From an uncultured Fretibacterium sp. (GTDB lineage Bacteria > Synergistota > Synergistia > Synergistales > Aminobacteriaceae), in the NCBI GenBank assembly GCA_946186205.1, contig CAMHMH010000002.1, positions 62,001-126,000 on the forward strand: a DNA stretch of 64,000 nucleotides, written 5' to 3'. Numbering within the stretch: the stretch's first letter is position 1; every line of letters begins with the position of its first letter. Under the pieces are notes generated by a model, which made no database searches, was not told where the DNA came from, and worked only from the letters and a program-made list of their open reading frames with translations. This document shows, piece after piece, positions 33,006-41,258 of the stretch. Position numbers and translations under genes: made by a program.

Positions 33006-34471
33006 TCAGACACAGCCCCTTTCAGCAGAAATTCTTTTGTTTTTCCGACAAGAAGTTTTGAGTCCCCGCCGTGCCTCGTGATTTCGTCAAGAGGAATCCC
33101 AAGCTCACGCGACAAGATTTCGGCGACTCTCGGACAGCAGAAGCCCCCCTGACAGCGTCCAGTTCCTGCGCGTGTTATCATCTTCACGGCTGAAACTGTG
33201 CGCGCTCCTCTGCGTATTGCCTCTAACACTTGCCCTTCTGTTACTGTCTCACACCTGCAAACTATTTGTGCGTAAGATGAGTCTTTTTCCGCGAGTGCTT
33301 TACGCCCGGCCATGTCCATATACAGGAAGCGGGGAATGTTGCGGCGTTCAGGGATAAATTTTTCGTTCGGCGCGAATGTAACGAGGTCAGAAAATTCTTC
33401 CTTCAGCAAGTCTGCTATGTACTCTGCTATTGCGGGTGCTGATGTGAATCCTGGGGACTTAATCCCGGCAACGTTCACGAATCCGTGCGGATGTTTCAAC
33501 GCTGAGATCTCGAAATCTCCCGACTCTGTATTAGCCCGGACTCCTGCGAATGTCGTAATGTTCATGTTGACGGGGAAATTCGGAACGAGTCTTCTTGCAC
33601 CCTTCAGCACTTCCGCGAGTCCTTCGGGAGTCGTTGACCTGTCTTCGGGGTCAAGCTGTTCTGTTGCTGTTGGGCCTGACATGAGGTTTCCTTCTGCTGT
33701 CTGCAAAACTGTTATTCCCTTCCCTGCTTTTGACGGGCAGGAGAAAAGAAAGCTGTGAATGAATCCTTTTGTCGCACGGTCAAGCAAAAAATATTCTCCC
33801 TTTGTCGGAATGATTCGGAATGAATTATCGCCCGCCCATGAAGCAATCTCGCCCGAATGGACTCCGCCGGCGTTAATCACAATTTTTGCGGTGAAGTCGC
33901 CTTTGTTTGTTGAGATTCCTCGAATGTTGCCAGAGTCATCAAGAAGGAGTCCCGTTGCTACGGTCTCAAGGAACAATTCAGCACCGTTGATTCTCGCGCT
34001 CTCGATCATTGCGTTTACGGCCTCAAAGTTATTGATGATTCCCGCTTCAGGAGACCACAACGCCGCGACAATGTCGGGTGAAACATTCGGTTCTTTCTTG
34101 CGCAGCTCATCGCCGGAAATTATTTCGACTCCCGCAGAGCCGTTAGCTTTTCCCTGCTGCAATAATTCCTCAAGGTGCTTTGTCTCGTCATCATTGAAAG
34201 CGCAGACGTAAGATCCGCATTCGTCCAAATGAACGTCAAGAATATCTTTGAGCTTGTGCCACAACTTATTACCCGGCACGCAGAATTTTGCCTTGACTGT
34301 TCCGGGCTTGTCGTCAAATCCTCCGTGTATCATTGAGCTGTTTGCGCGTGAAGCTCCTGCGGGAAGTTCTGACGCTTTGTCGATTACCGCAATTTTCACG
34401 TGATACTTTGACAGCTCGCGTGCTATTGATGAGCCTGTTATACCTGCGCCGATTATCACAATGTCATACAA
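33002..34471 (-). CDS. GlpA-like FAD dehydrogenase with BFD [2Fe-2S] domain
   Basis: This 489-residue protein is a DAO-type flavoprotein (DIVIIGAGITGSSIARELSKY; RANSSMIHGGFDDKPG) followed by a C-terminal bacterioferritin-ferredoxin-like domain with IVCRCETVTEG and GRCQGGFCCP, giving four Cys for a [2Fe-2S] cluster. The layout is that of anaerobic glycerol-3-phosphate dehydrogenase subunit A. With glpF and glpK upstream, oxidation of glycerol-3-phosphate to dihydroxyacetone phosphate is the likely reaction; an L-2-hydroxyglutarate-oxidase-like role is less likely here. Confidence 0.88.
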   Translation of the reverse strand: MYDIVIIGAGITGSSIARELSKYHVKIAVIDKASELPAGASRANSSMIHGGFDDKPGTVKAKFCVPGNKLWHKLKDILDVHLDECGSYVCAFNDDETKHLEELLQQGKANGSAGVEIISGDELRKKEPNVSPDIVAALWSPEAGIINNFEAVNAMIESARINGAELFLETVATGLLLDDSGNIRGISTNKGDFTAKIVINAGGVHSGEIASWAGDNSFRIIPTKGEYFLLDRATKGFIHSFLFSCPSKAGKGITVLQTAEGNLMSGPTATEQLDPEDRSTTPEGLAEVLKGARRLVPNFPVNMNITTFAGVRANTESGDFEISALKHPHGFVNVAGIKSPGFTSAPAIAEYIADLLKEEFSDLVTFAPNEKFIPERRNIPRFLYMDMAGRKALAEKDSSYAQIVCRCETVTEGQVLEAIRRGARTVSAVKMITRAGTGRCQGGFCCPRVAEILSRELGIPLDEITRHGGDSKLLVGKTKEFLLKGAVSE

Positions 34472-34524
34472 AAATTTTCCCTCCTCATAAAATAACAGCC
34501 CCGCTTTTCACGAGGCCGCCTTCT

Positions 34525-34597
34525 TAGGGGTAAGGGATTAGGGACAAGGGACTATAGAACCCCTAACCCCTGCTCCCTGACTCCTGTATCCTGTCTG
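34525..34597. repeat. Palindromic intergenic repeat, copy 2
   Basis: TAGGGGTAAGGGATTAGGGA on the left and CCCTAACCCCTGCTCCCTGA on the right form an imperfect inverted repeat, directly abutting the glpK stop codon. Its right arm matches copy 1 at 21340-21366 at about 22 of 26 positions. Confidence 0.6.
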
Positions 34598-36217
34598 TTA
34601 ATCCGTCCACGCTCTTGACTTCTCTATAGCTTTCTTCCATCCTGCATAAGCCTTTTCGCGTTCGGAGGCTTCAAGCTCAGGCGTAAACTTGTGATCCTGC
34701 GCCCAATTCGCGCGGATGTCGCCTTCATCTTTCCAGAAACCGACAGCGAGTCCCGCAGCATATGCCGCGCCGAGTGCTGTTGTCTCATTCACGACAGGAC
34801 GAACTACATCAGCTCCGAGAATATCCGCCTGCAACTGCATGAGCAAATTATTCACGACCGCGCCACCGTCAACCTTCAGGGCTGTGAGCTTTTTGCAGGA
34901 GTCTTTCTCCATCGCCTCAATGACATCACGAGTCTGATAGCAGAGACTCTCAAGTGTAGCGCGGATTATGTGTTCTTTCCTGACGTAGCGAGTCAGTCCC
35001 ACGATTGCCCCTCTTGCTGTCATGTCCCAGTAAGGAGCGAAGAGTCCCGAAAATGCCGGCACGAAATATATTCCGGCGGAGTCTTTCACTTTGCCCGCGT
35101 AATATTCCGTTACAGGCGCGTCATCTACCATCTTGAGATTGTCCCGTAACCACTGAATCGCAGCACCGGCAATCGCTATTGATCCTTCGAGGGCGTAATA
35201 GCATTTCCCCTTCTCGCGTGAATAGAACGCTGTCGTGAGGAGTCCATTCTTTGACGGTATCGGTTTGTCGCCAATGTTCATGAGCATGAAGCAGCCTGTT
35301 CCGTAAGTGTTCTTTGCTTCTCCCTCGCTCAAACATGCCTGGCCGAACAAAGCCGCCTGCTGATCTCCCAAATCGCCCGCAACAGGTATCTTTGCCCCGA
35401 AAGGCCCGGACTCTGTCGTGTAACCGTATACCGAGCTTGACGGCATAATCTTGGGAAGCATTGACGCGGGAACTTTCAGCTCGTCCATCATCGTCTTGTC
35501 CCATTCGCAAGTCTCAATGTTCATCAGAAGGGTACGCGAGGCATTCGACACGTCAGTAACATGAACACCGCCGTTGACTCCGCCCGTAAGATTCCAGATC
35601 AGCCACGTGTCTGTGTTGCCGAAAAGAAGCTCGCCTTTCTCTGCTTTCTCACGCGCTCCGGGTACGTTGTCGAGTATCCAGCGGATCTTTGTCCCGGAGA
35701 AATACGGGTTAATCAACAGCCCGGTGATGTCCTTGACTTTGCCCTCGCCTTTCTCGTTCTGACCCCAGCCGGGTTTCTTGAGCCATTCCGCGCAGAAGTC
35801 CTGAGTCCTCGTACACTGCCACACAATAGCGTTGTATATCGGCTTGCCTGTCGATTTCTCCCATACAACTGTAGTCTCGCGCTGGTTCGTGATTCCTACG
35901 GCGGCTATTTCATCGGGCGATGCGTTTACGGCTGCTAATGCTCCGCGTATAACGTCCTGAGTCCTGCTCCATATCTCCATCGCGTTATGTTCTACCCAGC
36001 CGGGATGAGGGAAAATCTGTTCGTGCTCCATCTGATATGATCCGGCGGGCTTTCCGTCTTTCGTGAAAAGCATACAGCGAGTGCTTGTCGTCCCCTGGTC
36101 AATCGCTGCTACATATTTTTTGCCTGACATTGATATTGTTGCCTCCTCTTTCATTTCCTGTGATGATGATTCTGAAGGTACGCTTTCTTTCTTTTTTCCG
36201 AACAGCTTGAATATCAT
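34598..36217 (-). CDS. glpK: Glycerol kinase with N-terminal extension
   Basis: GlpK phosphorylates glycerol to glycerol-3-phosphate. The protein has [17 protein letters not shown] at the phosphate-binding start, the substrate region [26 protein letters not shown], and [15 protein letters not shown]. The family usually begins about three residues before [10 protein letters not shown], but here ATG 36217 has a good ribosome site (CAGGAG, 8 bases) and adds 29 residues ([13 protein letters not shown]...). The inner ATG at 36130 also has GGAGG nearby, so two starts are possible. It lies 47 bp after glpF and 126 bp before the dehydrogenase. Confidence 0.94.
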   Translation of the reverse strand: MIFKLFGKKKESVPSESSSQEMKEEATISMSGKKYVAAIDQGTTSTRCMLFTKDGKPAGSYQMEHEQIFPHPGWVEHNAMEIWSRTQDVIRGALAAVNASPDEIAAVGITNQRETTVVWEKSTGKPIYNAIVWQCTRTQDFCAEWLKKPGWGQNEKGEGKVKDITGLLINPYFSGTKIRWILDNVPGAREKAEKGELLFGNTDTWLIWNLTGGVNGGVHVTDVSNASRTLLMNIETCEWDKTMMDELKVPASMLPKIMPSSSVYGYTTESGPFGAKIPVAGDLGDQQAALFGQACLSEGEAKNTYGTGCFMLMNIGDKPIPSKNGLLTTAFYSREKGKCYYALEGSIAIAGAAIQWLRDNLKMVDDAPVTEYYAGKVKDSAGIYFVPAFSGLFAPYWDMTARGAIVGLTRYVRKEHIIRATLESLCYQTRDVIEAMEKDSCKKLTALKVDGGAVVNNLLMQLQADILGADVVRPVVNETTALGAAYAAGLAVGFWKDEGDIRANWAQDHKFTPELEASEREKAYAGWKKAIEKSRAWTD

Positions 36218-36264
36218 TGTTTGACTCCTGTGTGAAAATTGCGGGGGCTTAGTGAAAATTTACG

Positions 36265-37020
36265 CTACATTATCCCGCAGGCGTGGCAGAAGAAGTATGC
36301 TACAACCGCTCCCACTAACGGCCCGACTACAGGCACCCATGAATACGCCCAGTCCGAGTCCCTCTTTCCGGGTATAGGCAGCACAAAGTGAGCGATTCTC
36401 GGTGAAAGGTCTCTTGCGGGGTTCAGCGCGTAACCTGTAGGCCCTCCCAAAGCCGCGCCGAGTCCGTAAATGATTCCTGCTACGAGGAAAGTACCAACTC
36501 CGGGCGTGAATCCTGCCTTTGTCGCTACTCCCTCTGAGAACACGCACATAATCAGCGTAACAAGGAAGAATGTCGCGATCGCCTCTGTCAGGAAACAGCA
36601 AGGAAGGCTTCTGTCTTTCTCGCTCTTGTTGGGTGCTGTGCAGAATACACCAAGCTGCGCGCTGGGGTCTGAACCCTTCCAGTGATCGAGGTACGCAAGC
36701 CACACTACAACAGCTCCGCAGAACCCTCCGCACATCTGAGCGATGATTATCCCGAAAGCCTCGCCCCATGAGCCATATGTGCCCGCGAGAGTCTTTGCGA
36801 CTGTAACAACGGGATTCAAATCACCCTGAGCAGAGCCGAGACCATTGGCCGCGAAAACTCCGAGTCCTACTGCCCATGCCCAGCCCCAGCAGATATGCAC
36901 CCAGTTCGAGCCGTTAGCCTTTGAGTCTTTGAGTACGAGGTTTGCTACGTTGCCGTCTCCAAACACAACAAGGACGAGCGTTCCGAAAAACTCGCCTAAT
37001 ATCGGTCCAGGTGTAAACAT
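36265..37020 (-). CDS. glpF: Glycerol uptake facilitator (aquaglyceroporin)
   Basis: This 251-residue MIP-family channel is the first gene of the glycerol operon. The second pore motif NPARDLSP is intact, and the first is NPVVTV instead of NPAVT, a small change in the selectivity half-helix. GEFFGTLVLVVFGDGNVAN and GPTGYALNPARD match GlpF. ATG 37020 is chosen because GGAGG lies 11 bases upstream and the protein starts at the usual position; the frame stays open a further 16 codons. Confidence 0.92.
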   Translation of the reverse strand: MFTPGPILGEFFGTLVLVVFGDGNVANLVLKDSKANGSNWVHICWGWAWAVGLGVFAANGLGSAQGDLNPVVTVAKTLAGTYGSWGEAFGIIIAQMCGGFCGAVVVWLAYLDHWKGSDPSAQLGVFCTAPNKSEKDRSLPCCFLTEAIATFFLVTLIMCVFSEGVATKAGFTPGVGTFLVAGIIYGLGAALGGPTGYALNPARDLSPRIAHFVLPIPGKRDSDWAYSWVPVVGPLVGAVVAYFFCHACGIM

Positions 37021-37248
37021 GTCAAATGATTCCTCCTGTGAAAGTTTTTGTTGTTGACTCTTCTGCAAACATGGCCGGAATTTTCCCGCAGCTTAAGCCC
37101 CCGCTGAGAGTCTCACGGAAAAATTGCCGCGTCAAAATTTGCAATGTGATTTTGTGATTGATGGTTGTATTTTAGTGCATTAAATCGGCGAGTGAATGAG
37201 AAATTTTGCGGGATTAAAAGTGTTGCTGACGTTTGAAAATTTTCCTTT
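37021..37248. other. Intergenic stretch upstream of glpF, no gene seen
   Basis: This is the gene-free part between glpF and the tandem repeats. It presumably holds the glpF promoter, but I could not pick out convincing -35/-10 boxes, and no coding frame has a ribosome site. Confidence 0.4.
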
Positions 37249-37406
37249 AAGTATGTTGCTTGCCTGTTAAGTATGTTCCTTGCCTGCTAGTATGTTCCTT
37301 GTCTGCTAAGTATGTTGCTTGCCTGCTAAGTATGTTCTTGTCTGTGAAGTATGCTCTTTGTCTGTGAAGTATGCTCTTTGTCTGTGAAGTATGCTCCTTG
37401 TCTGAC
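37249..37406. repeat. Eight-unit ~20-bp tandem repeat
   Basis: Eight head-to-tail units of the form AAGTATGTTCCTTGTCTGCT, 19-20 bp each, fill 158 bp. The last three units share AAGTATGCTC and are nearly identical, showing recent expansion at that end. The 20-base period is about two DNA turns. Confidence 0.85.
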
Positions 37407-37440
37407 AGAAATTTTTTGCCGGTTCATTCTTGAGCGTCTG

Positions 37441-37476
37441 AAAAACAAATCCCCCCTGCGCTTTCACAGAGGGGAA
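37441..37476 (-). terminator. Terminator of the amino-acid ABC gene pair
   Basis: On the minus strand the stem TTTCCCCTCTG.../CAGGGGGGAT is followed by TTGTTTTT, just past the ATPase stop. Confidence 0.75.
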
Positions 37477-37492
37477 ACCTTACCGCCTGTCC

Positions 37493-38599
37493 TTAAAGTA
37501 TAACGCTGATTCTGTTCACGCCTTCCGAATAATTATGCGTGATTTTTCCTTCAGCTATCCTCTTCAGCATCGTAACTCCCAAATGAACGTCATCATCTTC
37601 AGGAACATCGAACGGGTTGAACTTCCTGCCCTTGTAGACAATCTCAATCACCGTTGAGCCGTCAGCCTCTGAATACGAGATACCGAAATCAATATCAACA
37701 TTTCTCCCGTCAGAATAGCACCCGGAAATTATTTCGTTGAGTAATTCCTCGCCGCTCAATTCGAGTCTGTATGCGAGGCGTGAAGAGAGTCCGTATTTCT
37801 CTGAGAAGGCATGAATTTTCCCCTGCATTTCGAGAAGGTCAAAATCTCTGCGGTTTATCTCGTAGCTGAAATACTTTAGCTTGCGAATGAATGCGATCGT
37901 CTTTTCACGTTTGGGAGAGTCAAAAATTTCTGACGGAGTCCCCTGCTCATATATCCCCCTGTCAGCAAAAAACAATACACGGTCAGCAACTTCACGCGCA
38001 AAATTCATCTCATGCGTAACGATAAGCATTGTCATATTGTGCTTGGTCAGCATACGAATCATCGCTAACACCTCGCCGACCATTGTAGGATCTAACGCGC
38101 TCGTAGGCTCATCGAAAAACAGCACTTTGGGATTCATCATGAGGCTTCTGCATATTGCAATTCTCTGCTGCTGACCTCCTGAAAGATTTTCGGGCATTGC
38201 GTGAGCTTTTGACGTTAGACCGACTTTCGACAGCCAGTCCATAGCGTGCGACTCTGCTTCATTCCGGGACATTCCTGCGAGTCTCACGGGAGCGAGGCAT
38301 AAATTATCCATCACGTTCATGTGCGAGAAGAGATAAAATTTCTGGTAAACCATTCCCATTTTCCGCCGGATTCTGTTCACGTCAGCACCTCTTGCGGTAA
38401 TCTCCTCGCCGTCAATGAATATCTGCCCGCTGTCGGGACGTTCGAGAAGCTCAAGCGAACGGAGGAACACGCTTTTTCCGCACCCTGAGCCGCCGATTAT
38501 CGCGATGCGTTCACCCTCTTCAACCGTCAAATTAACATCATGAAGTACGCTTAGACTCCCGAAAGATTTGCAGAGATTCCTAACTTCAATAAGGCTCAT
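37493..38599 (-). CDS. Amino-acid-type ABC ATPase fused to an RsbW-like ATP-binding domain
   Basis: Residues 1-243 are a GlnQ/HisP-type ABC cassette: Walker A GGSGCGKS (36-43), signature LSGGQ (139-143), Walker B VLFFDEP (159-165) and switch THE (195-197). Normal members end there. Here about 125 residues follow with the features of a GHKL/HATPase_c_2 domain as in anti-sigma kinases: an N-box-like EELLNEII (284-291), IEIVYKGRKFNPFD in the G1 position (318-331), and LGVTMLKRIAEGK...SEGVNRISVIL (340-368). The gene overlaps the permease gene by four bases. The extra domain could make transport responsive to ATP or to a partner, or signal transport state; this is inference. Confidence 0.88.
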   Translation of the reverse strand: MSLIEVRNLCKSFGSLSVLHDVNLTVEEGERIAIIGGSGCGKSVFLRSLELLERPDSGQIFIDGEEITARGADVNRIRRKMGMVYQKFYLFSHMNVMDNLCLAPVRLAGMSRNEAESHAMDWLSKVGLTSKAHAMPENLSGGQQQRIAICRSLMMNPKVLFFDEPTSALDPTMVGEVLAMIRMLTKHNMTMLIVTHEMNFAREVADRVLFFADRGIYEQGTPSEIFDSPKREKTIAFIRKLKYFSYEINRRDFDLLEMQGKIHAFSEKYGLSSRLAYRLELSGEELLNEIISGCYSDGRNVDIDFGISYSEADGSTVIEIVYKGRKFNPFDVPEDDDVHLGVTMLKRIAEGKITHNYSEGVNRISVIL

Positions 38600-39273
38600 G
38601 ATAATTGCTCCTTCCTGTGCTGGCAGTAATCAGACAGCGCGAAAAGTCCGTGAACTATGTACGCAAGCGCAAGGTATATCAGCATTCCGATTATGATCGT
38701 TATCATCGGCTGCATTGTCCTTGAAGCTATGTTGTTGATGACTCTCGTAAGGTCTGTGATTGACACGTAGCCCACGACGCTTGTCCACTGAATGAGATTT
38801 ACGACTGTTGACTGGTACACTGGCTTTGCGATTCGAATCACCTGCGGCAATGTTATGAGCCTGAAAGCCTGCCACGCTGAGAGACCGAGAGTCCTCGCCG
38901 CCTCTACCTGTCCTTTGTCCGTCGCGCTCACTGAAGCCCGCAACAATTCCGCAACATGCGCCGCAACGTTTAATGAGAATGTTATGACGGCGATTGTGTT
39001 TGCGTCGAGGGGACTGCGCGCGAATATTCCGTAGTACATCAGCATTAAGAGCATGAGAACGGGCGAGCCTCTGAGGACGATGATATAGATTTTTGCGGGA
39101 ACGTTTAAGATTTTGAGGTGGGACATTCTGAGAAGGCATATAAACGCACCGAGAAGAGTCCCGAACAGCATGGAGAAGAACGAAATATAGATTGTCGCGT
39201 TGAGACCTTTAAGAATGGTCATGTATGAGCCGCCCTGAATCAGAATCCTGTAAAGAATTTCGCTTAACGGCAT
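38596..39273 (-). CDS. Amino-acid-type ABC transporter permease
   Basis: This 225-residue inner-membrane permease of the HisM/GlnP family has the EAA-loop VEAARTLGLSAWQAFRLITLPQVIRIAKP and about five membrane segments (LNATIYISFFSMLFGTLLGAFICLL, IIVLRGSPVLMLLMLMYYG). It overlaps the fused ATPase gene. No substrate-binding protein is encoded in this neighbourhood, so it must come from elsewhere or the transporter has another mode. Confidence 0.92.
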   Translation of the reverse strand: MPLSEILYRILIQGGSYMTILKGLNATIYISFFSMLFGTLLGAFICLLRMSHLKILNVPAKIYIIVLRGSPVLMLLMLMYYGIFARSPLDANTIAVITFSLNVAAHVAELLRASVSATDKGQVEAARTLGLSAWQAFRLITLPQVIRIAKPVYQSTVVNLIQWTSVVGYVSITDLTRVINNIASRTMQPMITIIIGMLIYLALAYIVHGLFALSDYCQHRKEQLS

Positions 39274-39350
39274 AAAAGTTTTGACTCCTTCCGTGAAATA
39301 TTGAGTATATTATAATGAACACTCAAAAATTTTCAGGAGGGATAAACATC

Positions 39351-39755
39351 ATGAGAAAAATTTTCATGCTCATAATGTCTGCGTTACTCCTCGCGCTTTT
39401 CACAGCCCCTGCATTTTCTGATCTTAATTTTAAGACTCACACAAAGTATACGCTGTACATCGGAATGAATGACGGCAAAACGGGAAAGCCTACATATGAC
39501 TTGCAGAGCGCGCGAAAGATTTTCATGAACATAGCGGGGAAATATGTTGACGGTTACACGGTATATGATGCTGAAGGATTCTGGCGTGAAGGTGAGAAGA
39601 TGTTCAGAGAGAAGACTCTTGTATGCGTTATCGTTGATGCGTCAGAAGAATCTGTGCAGAAGATAATGAACGAGGCACTGAAAATTTTCCGTCAGAACTC
39701 TATATTGATTGAGAGGTCAAAAACTGAGAGTGAATTTTACGATGGCAATAATTAA
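39351..39755 (+). CDS. Small secreted DUF3574-like protein
   Basis: This 134-residue protein has a signal peptide (MRKIFMLIMSALLLALFTAPAFS). The mature part YTLYIGMNDGKTGKPTYDL..., VDGYTVYDAEGFWREGEKM, REKTLVCVIVD resembles DUF3574 in the order of its motifs (LYxG, DG-TV-DA-G-W, E.....V.V). ATG 39351 is preceded by AGGAGG at 10 bases; the ATG at 39315 is without a site. Function is unknown. It is divergent from the ABC pair and converges on phosphofructokinase. Confidence 0.7.
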   Translation: MRKIFMLIMSALLLALFTAPAFSDLNFKTHTKYTLYIGMNDGKTGKPTYDLQSARKIFMNIAGKYVDGYTVYDAEGFWREGEKMFREKTLVCVIVDASEESVQKIMNEALKIFRQNSILIERSKTESEFYDGNN

Positions 39756-39831
39756 TTGAGTCCATCAAAAAGTTTTTGCAAAGTCGATTCGGGTCTCTCA
39801 AAACGCACCTGACGATTCAAATTCGAGACAT

Positions 39832-39866
39832 AAAAAAAATCCCCGGCCATGTGAAACCGGGGGATC
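39832..39866 (-). terminator. Terminator of phosphofructokinase
   Basis: On the minus strand the stem ATCCCCCGG/CCGGGGAT is followed by eight T's. Confidence 0.85.
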
Positions 39867-39876
39867 TTTGTATCTT

Positions 39877-41103
39877 CTAGCTGTACTGACGCTCTACAGC
39901 ACCGTGAACTTCTTTGAGCTGCGGTATATATTCCTGCCTGTAACGGCCGAAGCAAACATCCATCTGCTCATAGAATGAAACGCTCTCAAGCCCTACGAAT
40001 CTTTGCGCGATTGCTTCCGATGTGGGCATGTAACGAATCTCTCCGTCGAACATTTTCACGACAGTAACGCCGCTGACTCCCTGCTCAAGGAGAATGACAG
40101 CCGCCGCGCCGATCTGCTTTCCGAAGTTGACATCATAAGCTGACGTTGAGCCGCTTCGGACGATATGACTCGGAATGACTTCTCTTATTTCGGGGATCTC
40201 AAAGACACCGGGCACATACATCTCTGAAGTCTTCATGAACTGCTTGATTTCTGGGTCCTGCCTCATCATGTCTTCAAGGGTATCTTTGACGAAACGCCCC
40301 GCGCCCGCGAGCTTGGGATGGCCGAATGAGTCAGTTTTCGCTCCGCCGCCGTCAGAGAATAAATTTCCGTCCTGGCCTCTTACGCCTTCAGCAACAACAA
40401 TCGTGTATGTTCCCGCGTGAACGTCAGAGTTGAGGATGCGCCGTATATAGTAGTGCTTCAGGTGAGCGTACACGGCGTTGAAATCAACGGGGACTTCAGG
40501 AATCAATATGCAGTCAGCATCAGCGGCAATTCCGCCCCTGAAAGCCGTATGACCCGCGTAACGTCCGAAAACTTCAATGACCATAATACGGTTGTGAGTC
40601 GTTCCTGTAGTCTTGAGGTCGTCAACGATATTAGCGATTTTGTTGATGGCTGAGTCTCCTCCGACTGAGTAAGTCTGAAGGTCCAAGTCCATAGTCTTTG
40701 GAGCATGTACGCAGGGTATTCCGTGCTCTGCGAGGTCAACAACAACGCTCCCGGTGTCATCACCGCCGGAGATAACGAGTCCGTCAATGTTGTGCTTTCG
40801 GAGTCCCATCATGATTCTGTCGTATTTGTCCGGGTCGTTGATCTTTGAGATTTTCACGCGGCTGTGTCCTGCGTCGCTTCCTGCGAACTGTGAAGTTATG
40901 TGATCTGTTCTCTCTTCGTCAAGCTCCACAAGGTGATCGAAATTCACGAGGTTGTAGAGTCCCGCGTAGCCGTTGGGAATCGTGTACGTTCTCATTCCGC
41001 GCATGAGTGCCGTGCGTGCTGCGCCTCTGATTACGGCGTTAAGTCCTCCGCAGTCGCCCCCGGATGTAATAATGCCGATGTTCTTTATCTGCTTGTCGCC
41101 CAA
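39877..41103 (-). CDS. pfkA: 6-phosphofructokinase, possibly PPi-dependent
   Basis: PFK makes fructose-1,6-bisphosphate in glycolysis. The motifs are NIGIITSGGDCGGLNAVIRG at the nucleotide/PPi site, VISGGDDTGS, PKTMDLDLQTYSVGGDSA with the catalytic Asp region, and VIEVFGRYAGH. The Asp in GGDD and the Lys in PKT are the residues that distinguish PPi-linked from ATP-linked enzymes (GGDG and PGT in the E. coli ATP enzyme), so pyrophosphate is a plausible donor. TTG 41103 is chosen because AAGGAGAG lies 8 bases upstream and it gives a normal N-terminus (408 residues). Confidence 0.88.
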   Translation of the reverse strand: MGDKQIKNIGIITSGGDCGGLNAVIRGAARTALMRGMRTYTIPNGYAGLYNLVNFDHLVELDEERTDHITSQFAGSDAGHSRVKISKINDPDKYDRIMMGLRKHNIDGLVISGGDDTGSVVVDLAEHGIPCVHAPKTMDLDLQTYSVGGDSAINKIANIVDDLKTTGTTHNRIMVIEVFGRYAGHTAFRGGIAADADCILIPEVPVDFNAVYAHLKHYYIRRILNSDVHAGTYTIVVAEGVRGQDGNLFSDGGGAKTDSFGHPKLAGAGRFVKDTLEDMMRQDPEIKQFMKTSEMYVPGVFEIPEIREVIPSHIVRSGSTSAYDVNFGKQIGAAAVILLEQGVSGVTVVKMFDGEIRYMPTSEAIAQRFVGLESVSFYEQMDVCFGRYRQEYIPQLKEVHGAVERQYS

Positions 41104-41258
41104 AATTGAATCTCTCCTTTTGAGTCTGAAAAAAAATTTTTGGATGTGAATAATTATACAGTGAATTGAATTTTTTGGCCTGAATGTGTGAACGTGATAA
41201 AATTCCCGCAATCCCAAAAAAGAATCCAGAGTCAAAAATTGAAGAAGGAGATGTGAAT

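Noticed and set aside
35121-35510. 129-codon Arg-rich minus-strand frame inside glpK, and 36260-36769 inside glpF.
   Set aside because: Both are alternative frames of well-supported genes with atypical composition.
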